From an uncultured Oscillospiraceae bacterium (GTDB lineage: Bacteria > Bacillota > Clostridia > Oscillospirales > Ruminococcaceae), in assembly GCA_900539695.1 (NCBI GenBank), contig UQDG01000015.1, forward strand, positions 1 to 63,565: a DNA stretch of 63,565 nucleotides. Direction: 5' to 3'. Each line of letters starts with the position of its first letter. Positions within the stretch are counted from its first letter, which is position 1. Below, piece by piece: positions 41,965 through 50,340 of this stretch. A model generated the notes under the pieces. It was not told the DNA's origin. It was given only the letters and a program-made list of their open reading frames with translations, and did no database searches. The position numbers were made by a program, and so were the translations under genes.

Positions 41965-42870
41965 ATGCCCAAGGTAGGAATCGTTATCTCCAATTACAAC
42001 GGCTGGCAGGATACACTGGTCTGTCTGGACAGCTTGCAAAAGCAGACGTACAAGGACTTTGAAATTATCCTGCTGGACGATGCTTCGCCCAATGACTCGG
42101 TAGCGCAATTGCAGGATAAACTGCCTGCCAACACGGTGTTTCTGCCGCAAGAGCAGAACCTGGGCTTTGCCGCCGTCAACAATGTGGGTATGCGCCGTGC
42201 ACTGGCCGATGGCTGCGACTATGTGCTGCTGCTGAACAACGACACCGCCGTTGCCCCCGATATGCTGGAGACCTTGCTGTGGGAGACCCCGGCGGGCGCC
42301 GTGAGCTGCCCAAAAATGTTGTTTATGAACCCGCCGGACGAAATCTGGTTTGCAGGCGGCACGCTGGATCCCGCTACCGGTAAGGTGAAGCACCTGGGCG
42401 GCCACGCTAAGGACGGTCCCGCCTTTGCCCAAAAGCAGCAGGTGAGCTTTATCACGTTCTGCTGTGTGCTGCTGCCGCGGGCGGTCATTGAACAAGTTGG
42501 TTATCTCGACGAGACACTGTTTATGTATTGCGAGGATGTGGATTACTGCATCCGTTTAGGCCAGGCCGGTGTGCCGTTGTGGTTCCTGCCCGATGCCAAA
42601 CTGTGGCATAAGGCAGGCGGCAGCGCAGGGGGCATGTTGTCGGTGTACTATATCACCCGCAACACGCTGTATTTGACCTGCAAGGGAAAATCCCGCGCCT
42701 ATGCGAAGAGGAAAACCGTGCTGCCGATTCTCACCGGCGCGGCCCGCTATGCGCTGACCAAGGCGCTGGGTCGAAAAAAAGGACGCAGCTATGGCGCCTA
42801 CCGTGGTGCCGTGGACTTTTGGAACGGCAAGATGGGGCGGATGGAATCGACCAAAACAAAGGAGGCCTGA
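41965..42870 (+). CDS. GT2 family glycosyltransferase
   Basis: 301 residues with a GT-A fold: VGIVISNYNGWQDTLVCLDS, the metal-binding LLLNNDTAVAPDMLE, CEDVDYCIRLGQAG. It is of the rhamnosyl/WcaA-like type that adds sugars to a lipid-linked glycan at the inner face of the membrane. It starts 2 bases after the aminotransferase stop with AAGGAG inside that gene. Donor and acceptor sugars are unknown. Confidence 0.9.
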   Translation: MPKVGIVISNYNGWQDTLVCLDSLQKQTYKDFEIILLDDASPNDSVAQLQDKLPANTVFLPQEQNLGFAAVNNVGMRRALADGCDYVLLLNNDTAVAPDMLETLLWETPAGAVSCPKMLFMNPPDEIWFAGGTLDPATGKVKHLGGHAKDGPAFAQKQQVSFITFCCVLLPRAVIEQVGYLDETLFMYCEDVDYCIRLGQAGVPLWFLPDAKLWHKAGGSAGGMLSVYYITRNTLYLTCKGKSRAYAKRKTVLPILTGAARYALTKALGRKKGRSYGAYRGAVDFWNGKMGRMESTKTKEA

Positions 42871-42872
42871 AC

Positions 42873-43838
42873 GTGGCACAGACGCTGTCAATTATTCTGG
42901 CACAGTATTACCCGGATAAAATGCAGCTGCGCCACACGCTGGACTCGCTGCTGATGCAGGATACCTACGATTTTGAGCTCATCATCGCCGATGATGGCTC
43001 GCCGCAGGATTATTGGGAGGATACCCGCGACTATCTAGCGGCCCACGGCTTTACCAACGTAAAACTGTCCAAAAACAAGGTCAACCAGGGCACGGTCACT
43101 AATATGCTCCACGCGGTGGAGCTGGCCAGCGGGCAGTGGATCGCCGGTATTTCGCCGGGCGATTATGTGTACGATGCCTCCACCATCCGCTGGGTGCTGG
43201 AGATGCTGCGAAAGGATGCTCCGCAGGTGGCCTTTGGAAAGTCCGCCTATTACCGGCAGGAAAGCGACGGCACGCTGGTGCAGCTGCCCGGGGAGACCCC
43301 CTTTGACCGCACTCCCTACGAGGCCGCCCACTACGATAACAAGGCTATCCGCCGCAATGTGCTGTTGTACGATGACGGCATCAGCGGCATTGAAACAATG
43401 TACGAGCGCGGAATTTTCCTGGATGCGCTGCAAAAGATGAATGGCCGTGTCCGCTTTGCCGAGGACTTTGCCACCCGGTTGTTTGCCGTGCAGGGGGTTC
43501 CGATCCGCTGCTATGATCGCATTCTGCGCTGGTACGAGTACGGTACCGGTGTTTCCACCAACGAGAAGGCCCGCGCCAGGATGGAAGCCGATTGGCGCGC
43601 CATGCTGACGCTGATGCGGGAATTGTATCCCCAAGACCGGCTGGTACGGCTGGCGTGGGAGTATTACCACAACGATCGCCACAAATCCCGCCTGCTGCGC
43701 GGGCTGATCGGCCGTCTGGTTGTGCCGCAGAACTGTGCGTTCAAAAAGGCGCAGCACAGCTGGCAGCCGCCGATTAACGGCGATATGGCTGAGTTGAAGA
43801 AAATCTACGCCTATGCCGAGGAGGACACACACGCATGA
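42873..43838 (+). CDS. GT2 family glycosyltransferase
   Basis: About 321 residues: TLSIILAQYYPDKMQLRHTL, LIIADDGSPQDYW, GISPGDYVYDA. The start is GTG at 42,873 preceded by AAAGGAGG; a longer frame from 42,819 would overlap the previous gene. The catalytic region is recognisable, but the C-terminal half is unlike common families. The 3' end overlaps the next gene by ATGA. Confidence 0.85.
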   Translation: MAQTLSIILAQYYPDKMQLRHTLDSLLMQDTYDFELIIADDGSPQDYWEDTRDYLAAHGFTNVKLSKNKVNQGTVTNMLHAVELASGQWIAGISPGDYVYDASTIRWVLEMLRKDAPQVAFGKSAYYRQESDGTLVQLPGETPFDRTPYEAAHYDNKAIRRNVLLYDDGISGIETMYERGIFLDALQKMNGRVRFAEDFATRLFAVQGVPIRCYDRILRWYEYGTGVSTNEKARARMEADWRAMLTLMRELYPQDRLVRLAWEYYHNDRHKSRLLRGLIGRLVVPQNCAFKKAQHSWQPPINGDMAELKKIYAYAEEDTHA

Positions 43839-45388
43839 CAACTTTGCAGAGCAGGGAAGATGCCCTGCTGCGCCGGGTCAGGGCCTTTGATTGGGCCCGC
43901 CTGAAATGGTGCTTTGCCGCAACGGCGCTGTGTATGCTGCTGGCCCACGGCTTTGCATGGTTTAACCTGTTCCCCAGCCATGACGCGACCATCCTGTTTT
44001 TTGATGCCGATGTTGTTATGCTGCAGCTGGGTCGCTGGGTGCAGCTGCCGTATTACCGCTTTCTGCGCGGCAAAATCAACATGCCCTGGCTTACCGGTAT
44101 GTTTAGCGTGCTGTGGGTGTCGCTTTCGGTGTACCTGATCAGCAGTTTGCTGCAGCTGCGCAAAAAATCCATGGCCGCTGTGGCGGCGCTGTTTGGCACA
44201 GCCATCAGCGTTACGCTGCTGAATGCTACTTATAACGATAAAGCAGATCTTTTCACCTGCGCCATGCTGTTGGCGCTCTTGGGAGCCTGCGCCGTGCGTC
44301 GCTGCCGCCGCCCTTGGTTGGGCGTGCTGCTCTGCGGCGGGTGTCTCTGCCTCTCGATGGGATTGTATCAGGGCTACATTGAGTTCGCTATCGGCATGCT
44401 TTTGCTGTGCATGCTGCGGGATTGTCTGACGACGGATCTGCCTTGGAAAGACTATCTGCGCCAAGGCATCACCGCCATTGCGGGCCTGCTGTTGGGCGGC
44501 GTACTGTATGCTGTATCGATGAAAGCGGTGCTGGCTTATAAGCACCTGGAACTGATCGACAGTTCCAACGGCCTGCAGCAGATGAGCCGTGCCGGGGTGG
44601 CGGATTACCTGGCCCGCCTGCCAGGCGCGTACAAACAGGTATTTACCACCCTGCTGGGGTATGATGTCTGGAACAACCGTGGCATGCGGTTGGCAACGGC
44701 TGTTTGCCTGCTGCTGGGTCTTGCCTGCCTGGTACTGGCCCTGCGTAAAAAGCCATTGCGCGCCGCTGTGCAGGTGGTTATCCTGTTAGTGCTGCTGCCG
44801 CTGGGGCTGAATGTGGTGTATCTGCTGTCGGAAAAGCACCCCACGCTGTTGATGCTGTACCCGGTGTATCTGGTGTATGCGTTGGTGGTGCTGCTGACTG
44901 GACTGGAGCCGGACACCATCCCCCGCAGCGCCGCCTGGCTGGCTTGCCTGCTGTGCGCCTTTATTACCGTGCAAAATGTGATTTATGCCAACGGCGCTTA
45001 CACCTACCGCAAACTGGTCTACGAGAACACACGCGCCCAGGTGTATACCATTATGGCCAAGGTGGAGGACCTGCCCGGCTATGTGGAAGGAGAGACCCCG
45101 GTGGTTTTCTCCGGTGACTTTACGGATTCCAACTTCACCTACCACAACGACCTGATCCGCCTGTATGAGGAAGGGGAGACCGGCCTTTCCGGCTCCGCCA
45201 TTACCTATGATGGCACCATCAAGTGGTGGTTCGGCAATATCATGGGCAGCAGCGCCAAGGTGGTAAACACACAGGCGGAACTGGATGCCTGGGCCGAAAA
45301 TCCTGCTGTGCAGGCCATGCCCAGTTACCCCGCCAGCGGCTGCATTGCCATGGTGGATGGTGCGGCTGTAATTAAACTGTCCGATTAA
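43835..45388 (+). CDS. GtrII-like multispanning glycosyltransferase/membrane protein
   Basis: 517 residues with about ten transmembrane helices in the first 400 and an extracytoplasmic C-terminal part. LGRWVQLPYYRFLRGKINMP and SMGLYQGYIEFAIGMLLLC resemble GtrII-type glucosyltransferases, which decorate a glycan from polyprenyl-phosphate sugars on the outer face of the membrane. An acidic motif after the first helix (FPSHDATILFFDAD) could be catalytic. It could decorate the exported polymer made by this operon. The family call is moderate; other polytopic transferases of the GT-C fold are possible. Confidence 0.65.
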   Translation: MTTLQSREDALLRRVRAFDWARLKWCFAATALCMLLAHGFAWFNLFPSHDATILFFDADVVMLQLGRWVQLPYYRFLRGKINMPWLTGMFSVLWVSLSVYLISSLLQLRKKSMAAVAALFGTAISVTLLNATYNDKADLFTCAMLLALLGACAVRRCRRPWLGVLLCGGCLCLSMGLYQGYIEFAIGMLLLCMLRDCLTTDLPWKDYLRQGITAIAGLLLGGVLYAVSMKAVLAYKHLELIDSSNGLQQMSRAGVADYLARLPGAYKQVFTTLLGYDVWNNRGMRLATAVCLLLGLACLVLALRKKPLRAAVQVVILLVLLPLGLNVVYLLSEKHPTLLMLYPVYLVYALVVLLTGLEPDTIPRSAAWLACLLCAFITVQNVIYANGAYTYRKLVYENTRAQVYTIMAKVEDLPGYVEGETPVVFSGDFTDSNFTYHNDLIRLYEEGETGLSGSAITYDGTIKWWFGNIMGSSAKVVNTQAELDAWAENPAVQAMPSYPASGCIAMVDGAAVIKLSD

Positions 45389-45415
45389 CATGCCAGAAGA
45401 AAGGCAGATACAACG

Positions 45416-45835
45416 ATGATTATTCAAACGATCCGCATGAAAAGCGTCACCGCCGAGGGTATGGGCACCCTCTCGGTCTTTGAGGCCGAGCACGATGTGC
45501 CCTTTGCCATCAAGCGCATCTACTACATCCACAATGTCCCGGCGGGCGTCCAGCGCGGCGGCCACGCCCACAAAAAGCTGCGCCAAGTCCTGTGGTGTCC
45601 CTATGGCAAGATCTTGATCAAGCTGGATGACGGCTTCGAGAAAGCGGAAGTCCTGCTGGACAGCCCCGACAAAGGCCTGATCGTGGAAAGCAACATGTGG
45701 CGCGACATGCTGTGGCAGCAGGAAAATTCCGTCCTCTGTGTCGCGGCAGATTCCTTCTATGATGCGGACGATTACATCCGCGATTACGAGGCGTTCCTGC
45801 GTCATGTGGGCGCAGAGGACCCCGCAAAGGAGTAA
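45416..45835 (+). CDS. dTDP-4-keto-6-deoxyhexose 3,4-ketoisomerase (FdtA/QdtA/WxcM-like)
   Basis: 139-residue cupin. Characteristic residues are RIYYIHNVPAGVQRGGHAHK, LIKLDDG, LDSPDKGLIVESNMWRDM and YDADDYIRDYEAFLR. The His pair in GGHAHK is the usual cupin signature. It isomerises the 4-keto to a 3-keto sugar nucleotide, providing the substrate of the aminotransferase at 40,847. Quinovose- or fucose-type stereochemistry (QdtA or FdtA) cannot be decided from sequence. The dTDP-glucose-forming genes rmlA and rmlB are not in the window. Confidence 0.88.
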   Translation: MIIQTIRMKSVTAEGMGTLSVFEAEHDVPFAIKRIYYIHNVPAGVQRGGHAHKKLRQVLWCPYGKILIKLDDGFEKAEVLLDSPDKGLIVESNMWRDMLWQQENSVLCVAADSFYDADDYIRDYEAFLRHVGAEDPAKE

Positions 45836-45839
45836 AGCC

Positions 45840-46361
45840 ATGGATTGGGCAGGAATCGATGAATGGATTTACCGCCGCCTGACGGAACTGGTGGATGTGC
45901 TGCCAATGCGCTTTGTCAAACTGGTAGCACACAATTATACCGATGCCCGCGTGCGCAAGCTGTATTGGCGCCGCCTGGGGCTGGAAATGGGAGAGGGCAC
46001 CTATGCAAATCTGGGCCTGACGCTGCTTTCTGATGATTATACACCGCGGGTGCATATCGGGAACCACGTTTCCATCGCAGCCAATGTGACCTTTGTGCCG
46101 ATGGCCTCAGCCAATAATGGGCAGGAGATCAACACCTACCCGTATGTGAGGGACCACCTGACAAAGGCAGCTGACATAGTTGTAGAGGATGAAGTCTGGA
46201 TCGGCGCAGATGTGACGATCCTGCCCGGCGTGCATATCGGCCGCTGTGCGGTCATCGGCGCTGGCAGCGTTGTCACCGGGGATGTGGAGGCTTACCACAT
46301 TTATGCCGGTGTGCCTGCCCGCAAAATCCGGGATATTCGCACCGGCGAACGGGTGCAGTAA
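45840..46361 (+). CDS. Hexapeptide-repeat O/N-acyltransferase (FdtC-like)
   Basis: 173 residues. The C-terminal left-handed beta-helix has VVEDEVWIGADVTILPGVHI and GRCAVIGAGSVVTGDVEAYH, ending in the usual IYAGVPARKIR tail. By context it is likely to N-acetylate (or otherwise acylate) the 3-amino group made by the aminotransferase. A generic acetyltransferase of O-antigen type is equally possible. The start at 45,840 follows AAAGGAG; only 4 bases separate it from the ketoisomerase. Confidence 0.82.
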   Translation: MDWAGIDEWIYRRLTELVDVLPMRFVKLVAHNYTDARVRKLYWRRLGLEMGEGTYANLGLTLLSDDYTPRVHIGNHVSIAANVTFVPMASANNGQEINTYPYVRDHLTKAADIVVEDEVWIGADVTILPGVHIGRCAVIGAGSVVTGDVEAYHIYAGVPARKIRDIRTGERVQ

Positions 46362-46379
46362 AACAAGCAGGGGAGAAGT

Positions 46380-47372
46380 ATGGAATTTACAGTACAGCCT
46401 TATACTGCGGATCAGGAAGCCGCCTGGGACCGCTTTGTGATGCAGGAAAGCGGCAACGGTACTTTTTTGCAGACCCGCAACTTTTTAAACTATCACCCGG
46501 CGGGCCGGTTTGAGGATGCCTCGCTGATAGTCACCAACGAGCACGATGCCATCGTGGCCGTCGTGCCTGCTGCCGTGCAGCAGCGAGATGGAAAGCGCAC
46601 CTTTGTTTCGCATCCGGGCAGTACCTACGGCGGCCCGGTCTTGCGGGAGGCGTACAATACGGCTGCGCGGGCAATTGGCATTCTGCAGGCCATTGATGCG
46701 TATGTAGCTGCCCACTACGAGGCCGCCATTTTCCGCCCGACCGTAGGTCTGCTGGAAAAGGAAGAAAACCAGACCCTGCTCTACGCCTTTACCTATTTGG
46801 GCTATACCCAGTTTACCGAGCTGAACACCTGGGTCCCGCTGGCGGGTAAATCGACAGAGGATATTCTGGCGTCATTCCGGCAGGATAAGCGCCAGAATGT
46901 CCGCAAGGCGATGAAGCATGACCTGACGTTCCGTGGGCTGGAGACCCAAAAAGAAATCGAGACGTTCCACGGTCTGCTGGCCCAAAATCTGGAGAAGTAC
47001 GGTGTCCAGCCGGTGCATACCGCTGCCGAATTATGGGAGTTCAAGTCCAGCCGCCTGCCTGAAATTGCCGAGTTTTACGGCGTGTTTGAGGGGGAGCGCA
47101 TGGTGGCCGGCGGTATGACTTTCTACTTCGAGCAGGCTAATGTCGTTCATACCCAGTACCTTTCGGCGGACCTGAGCATCCGCAAGTACAGCCCGGCGGC
47201 GTATCTGTATTATCAGGTACTTTGCGCTGCTGCAGCAAAAGGCTGTAAGGCACTGTCCTTCGGCATTTCGACCGAAGATAACGGCAAAGTGCTGAACTTT
47301 GGCCTGGTGGAAAGCAAAGAGGGCTACGGCAGCTGCCATGCCCTGAATTTGAGTTTTGCAAAGGATTTTTAA
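46380..47372 (+). CDS. GNAT/FemAB-type acyltransferase
   Basis: 330 residues. Resembles the FemAB/BioF2-like double GNAT fold: FRQDKRQNVRKAMKHDLTFR, EIAEFYGVFEGERMVAGGMT, and AYLYYQVLCAAAAKGCKALS followed by FGISTEDNGKVLNFG. FemAB members move amino acids from aminoacyl-tRNA to peptidoglycan; related proteins in glycan loci acylate amino sugars. The location suggests the second role, but this is inference. Confidence 0.75.
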   Translation: MEFTVQPYTADQEAAWDRFVMQESGNGTFLQTRNFLNYHPAGRFEDASLIVTNEHDAIVAVVPAAVQQRDGKRTFVSHPGSTYGGPVLREAYNTAARAIGILQAIDAYVAAHYEAAIFRPTVGLLEKEENQTLLYAFTYLGYTQFTELNTWVPLAGKSTEDILASFRQDKRQNVRKAMKHDLTFRGLETQKEIETFHGLLAQNLEKYGVQPVHTAAELWEFKSSRLPEIAEFYGVFEGERMVAGGMTFYFEQANVVHTQYLSADLSIRKYSPAAYLYYQVLCAAAAKGCKALSFGISTEDNGKVLNFGLVESKEGYGSCHALNLSFAKDF

Positions 47373-47387
47373 ACAGGAGGAAACCGC

Positions 47388-48455
47388 ATGGCACAGCCCA
47401 AGGTCAGCATCCTGATCTCTTTTTATAATCTGGCGCCGTATGTGGATGAAACGCTGCAAAGTGTACTGAATCAGAAGACAGACTTTCCCATTGAGGTTCT
47501 GTGCGCTGATGATGGCTCTGCAGATAATACGGTCGAAAAGCTGCGCCAGTGGGAGAAACGGTATCCAGAAACTGTGCGTGTATTTGTGATGGATTTTATA
47601 CCCGGAGAAAAGCGACCACCGGATGTCCGTATTAAACGACTCAATGCGATCCGCAGCCGCCTTTTCCGTGAGGCCCAAGGAACATATATCTGCTATCTGG
47701 ACGGCGACGATTTTTATACCGATCCGTATAAGCTGCAGAAGCAAGCGGATATTTTGGATGCAGATACCGAGAAAAAGTATGTTGCCTGCGGCCATAACGG
47801 CTGTTTCTATTGGCAAAGTACAGGAAAAACGCGACCCATTGAAAAGCCTATCCGGGAATGCAGCCTGACGGCTAAGGAGTATTGGAGCTTTTTGTATATC
47901 CACACGAATGCCTTGATGTTCCGCAATCTGCGCTTGCAGGAAATCGACCCATTTGCCAGCGGTGTTACCATTGACGATAACCTGTTGACAGCGCAGTTTT
48001 TGCCCTATGGCGGAATCTACTATCTGCCAGATTGTATGTTTAACTATCGCCAGACAGAAAACAGCACCTTTCACCTGCGCAGCCAGTACCAAAACTTTAT
48101 GCTGGGCTGCTTCATGATTTATGAACTGCAAAAAGTAGACAAAAGTATGTTCCCGAGCAGCCTGGTACGTATGATCTACGAATATACAGAACTTTACAAG
48201 GCCCGCAAAGACCCGCAGCTGGCGGAAGAAGCGCAGATTTTTATGCCGCGTTTCCGCAGTTATCATGCTGGCCGTCTCTGCCGCCTGGTCAACTACAGCT
48301 GCGAAGCCCTGCCGGCGCGGCTTTGGTGCGAGGTGGAAAATAAATTCTGGTTCTTTATGACCAAGGTGTTCCGCCATTTTATCTGGAAACCCAAAGTACG
48401 AGCCCTGCTGGAGGAAGCACGCATCAAGCTGGAACAGCAGCCTGCTGCTCAATAA
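47388..48455 (+). CDS. GT2 family glycosyltransferase
   Basis: 355 residues: SILISFYNLAPYVDETLQSV, EVLCADDGSADNTVEKLRQW, CYLDGDDFYTDPYKL (DxD-type metal site), then a long C-terminal extension with ERK-type basic residues. It follows AGGAGGAAA. Codon use is less GC-rich than the core genes, in keeping with a variable surface-glycan locus. Confidence 0.9.
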   Translation: MAQPKVSILISFYNLAPYVDETLQSVLNQKTDFPIEVLCADDGSADNTVEKLRQWEKRYPETVRVFVMDFIPGEKRPPDVRIKRLNAIRSRLFREAQGTYICYLDGDDFYTDPYKLQKQADILDADTEKKYVACGHNGCFYWQSTGKTRPIEKPIRECSLTAKEYWSFLYIHTNALMFRNLRLQEIDPFASGVTIDDNLLTAQFLPYGGIYYLPDCMFNYRQTENSTFHLRSQYQNFMLGCFMIYELQKVDKSMFPSSLVRMIYEYTELYKARKDPQLAEEAQIFMPRFRSYHAGRLCRLVNYSCEALPARLWCEVENKFWFFMTKVFRHFIWKPKVRALLEEARIKLEQQPAAQ

Positions 48456-48485
48456 TTACCTCTCTCCCAAAAAGAAAGGATTGCC

Positions 48486-49454
48486 ATGCCAACGATCAGC
48501 GTAATCATCCCGGTTTATAAAGTGGAGCGCTACCTGGACGCTTGCGTGGCCAGCGTGGTGGGGCAGACCTATCCCGATTTGGAGATCATTTTGGTTGATG
48601 ACGGCAGCCCTGACAACTGCCCGGCCCTGTGCGATGCCTGGGCGGCGAAAGACACCCGCATCCGGGTCATCCACCGGTCGAATGGCGGTTTATCTGCGGC
48701 TCGCAACAGCGGGTTGGACATCTGTACTGGTGAATATATAGCCTTCGTGGACAGCGATGACCGCCTTGAGCCGGAAACGCTGGAACGCGCCTTGCGTGCC
48801 CAGCAAAGGTCCGGTGCAGATTTAGTCCTTTTCCACTACCTCTGCACTGATGAAAACGACCAACCCCTGCCGGACCGCACTCCGGCGGATCGTGAGGAAG
48901 AAGCGTTGATGCCGTCGCAATTCTGGGAAAAATTCTTTACCAGCGGTGATGCCTGTACCTATTATGTGGTGGCATGGAACAAACTGTACAGAGCTGAGCT
49001 GTTCCACACGCTGCGCTATGCCGAGGGCAAGCGGTATGAGGATATGTTCCTTTTGCCGAATTTGATTGGGCAGTGCAGGAAAATCCTCTGCCTGAATTTC
49101 CGCGGTTACCGCTATGCCCAGCGCACCGGCAGCATCATGTCCCAGGGCGACCCTCGCAACTACCTGGACCGCAGTGAATACCTGCTGGAATGGACCACTA
49201 CCTTCGCCGCCAGGGGCGACACTCTGCGGGCCGAGGGGCTTTTGAACGACGCAATTGAAAATCTGGCCGAGAAAGACCGCTTCGACCTTTCCACCCCCGC
49301 CCAACAGCAGCGCTACCGCACAGCCTGCCGTGCCTGCGCCGATGCCTACCGCGACCTTGCCCAGCGCACCGGCCGGAGCAGTATGCTGTTGCGTGCCGCA
49401 CTGCTGCGGTTGGGCCTGCCGGTTTACCAGGCTTTCCTCAAACACAAAGCGTAA
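48486..49454 (+). CDS. GT2 family glycosyltransferase
   Basis: 322 residues: ISVIIPVYKVERYLDACVAS, IILVDDGSPDNCPALCDAWA, RNSGLDICTGEYIAFVDSDD. These are classic WcaA-like GT-A motifs. It precedes the exporter genes. No membrane helix. Probably adds one residue of the repeat unit. Confidence 0.93.
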   Translation: MPTISVIIPVYKVERYLDACVASVVGQTYPDLEIILVDDGSPDNCPALCDAWAAKDTRIRVIHRSNGGLSAARNSGLDICTGEYIAFVDSDDRLEPETLERALRAQQRSGADLVLFHYLCTDENDQPLPDRTPADREEEALMPSQFWEKFFTSGDACTYYVVAWNKLYRAELFHTLRYAEGKRYEDMFLLPNLIGQCRKILCLNFRGYRYAQRTGSIMSQGDPRNYLDRSEYLLEWTTTFAARGDTLRAEGLLNDAIENLAEKDRFDLSTPAQQQRYRTACRACADAYRDLAQRTGRSSMLLRAALLRLGLPVYQAFLKHKA

Positions 49455-49466
49455 GGAGCTTTACTC

Positions 49467-50327
49467 ATGGAGCAAACACAACCCAAAAAGCAGTACCATG
49501 TGCATTACGGCCCTGCCGGGGGCCGCACCCGCGTGGATTTTGATGAACTGTGGCGGTATAAGGATCTGATCTGGCTGTTTGTCAAGCGCGATTTTACCGT
49601 GCTGTACAAGCAGACCGTGTTGGGCCCGGCGTGGATCTTAATTAACCCGCTGCTGTCCATGGCTATGTACACGGTCATGTTTGGTACCATCGCCAACCTG
49701 TCCACAGGCGGCGTGCCGCAGCCGCTGTTCTACCTGGCAGGCACGGCTGTGTGGACCTTCTTCTCCTCCTGCATCAACAAGGTGTCGGGCACATTTACCA
49801 CCAACTCCAACATCTTCAGCAAAGTGTATTTTCCGCGGCTGGCCATGCCCATTTCCACAATGCTGTCCGGGTTCATCAACTTCCTGGTGCAGTTCGTAAT
49901 GTTCTTCTGCTTGCTGCTGTTTTACGTGGTGCGCGGCGAGGTGGCCCCCAACTGGGCGGCTATGCCGCTGCTGCTTCCCATCGTGCTGCAGGTGGGCCTG
50001 CTGGGCCTGGGCTGCGGCATCATCGTGTCCAGCGTCACTACCCGCTACCGCGACCTGATGGTCGTTGTCACTTTCGGTGTGCAGCTGTGGATGTACGGTA
50101 CGCCGGTGGTCTACCCGCTGTCGATGATCGCCAACCCGCTGCTGCGCGCGGTGATGATCGCCAACCCGATGACCGCCCCGATGGAGAGCTTCCGCGCGGT
50201 CTGCTTCAACTCCGGCGAGGTATCGGTGCTGATGTGGGTCATCTCGCTGGCCTGGACGGTTGCGCTACTGGCGGTGGGTGTTTCGCTCTTCGGCAAGGTG
50301 GAAAAGACCTTTGTCGATACGGTCTGA
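49467..50327 (+). CDS. Polysaccharide ABC-2 exporter permease (Wzm/TagG-like)
   Basis: 286 residues with six transmembrane helices. Family hallmarks are YKDLIWLFVKRDFTVLYKQT, LGPAWILINPLLSMAMYTVM, the YFPRLAMP gate region and a final LFGKVEKTFVDTV. With the ATPase that follows it moves a complete lipid-linked polymer across the membrane. In Gram-positives the same family exports teichoic acids (TagG) or rhamnose polymers (RgpC). The glycan genes in front favour a polysaccharide. Confidence 0.95.
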   Translation: MEQTQPKKQYHVHYGPAGGRTRVDFDELWRYKDLIWLFVKRDFTVLYKQTVLGPAWILINPLLSMAMYTVMFGTIANLSTGGVPQPLFYLAGTAVWTFFSSCINKVSGTFTTNSNIFSKVYFPRLAMPISTMLSGFINFLVQFVMFFCLLLFYVVRGEVAPNWAAMPLLLPIVLQVGLLGLGCGIIVSSVTTRYRDLMVVVTFGVQLWMYGTPVVYPLSMIANPLLRAVMIANPMTAPMESFRAVCFNSGEVSVLMWVISLAWTVALLAVGVSLFGKVEKTFVDTV

Positions 50328-50340
50328 CGGGAGGTACAGC

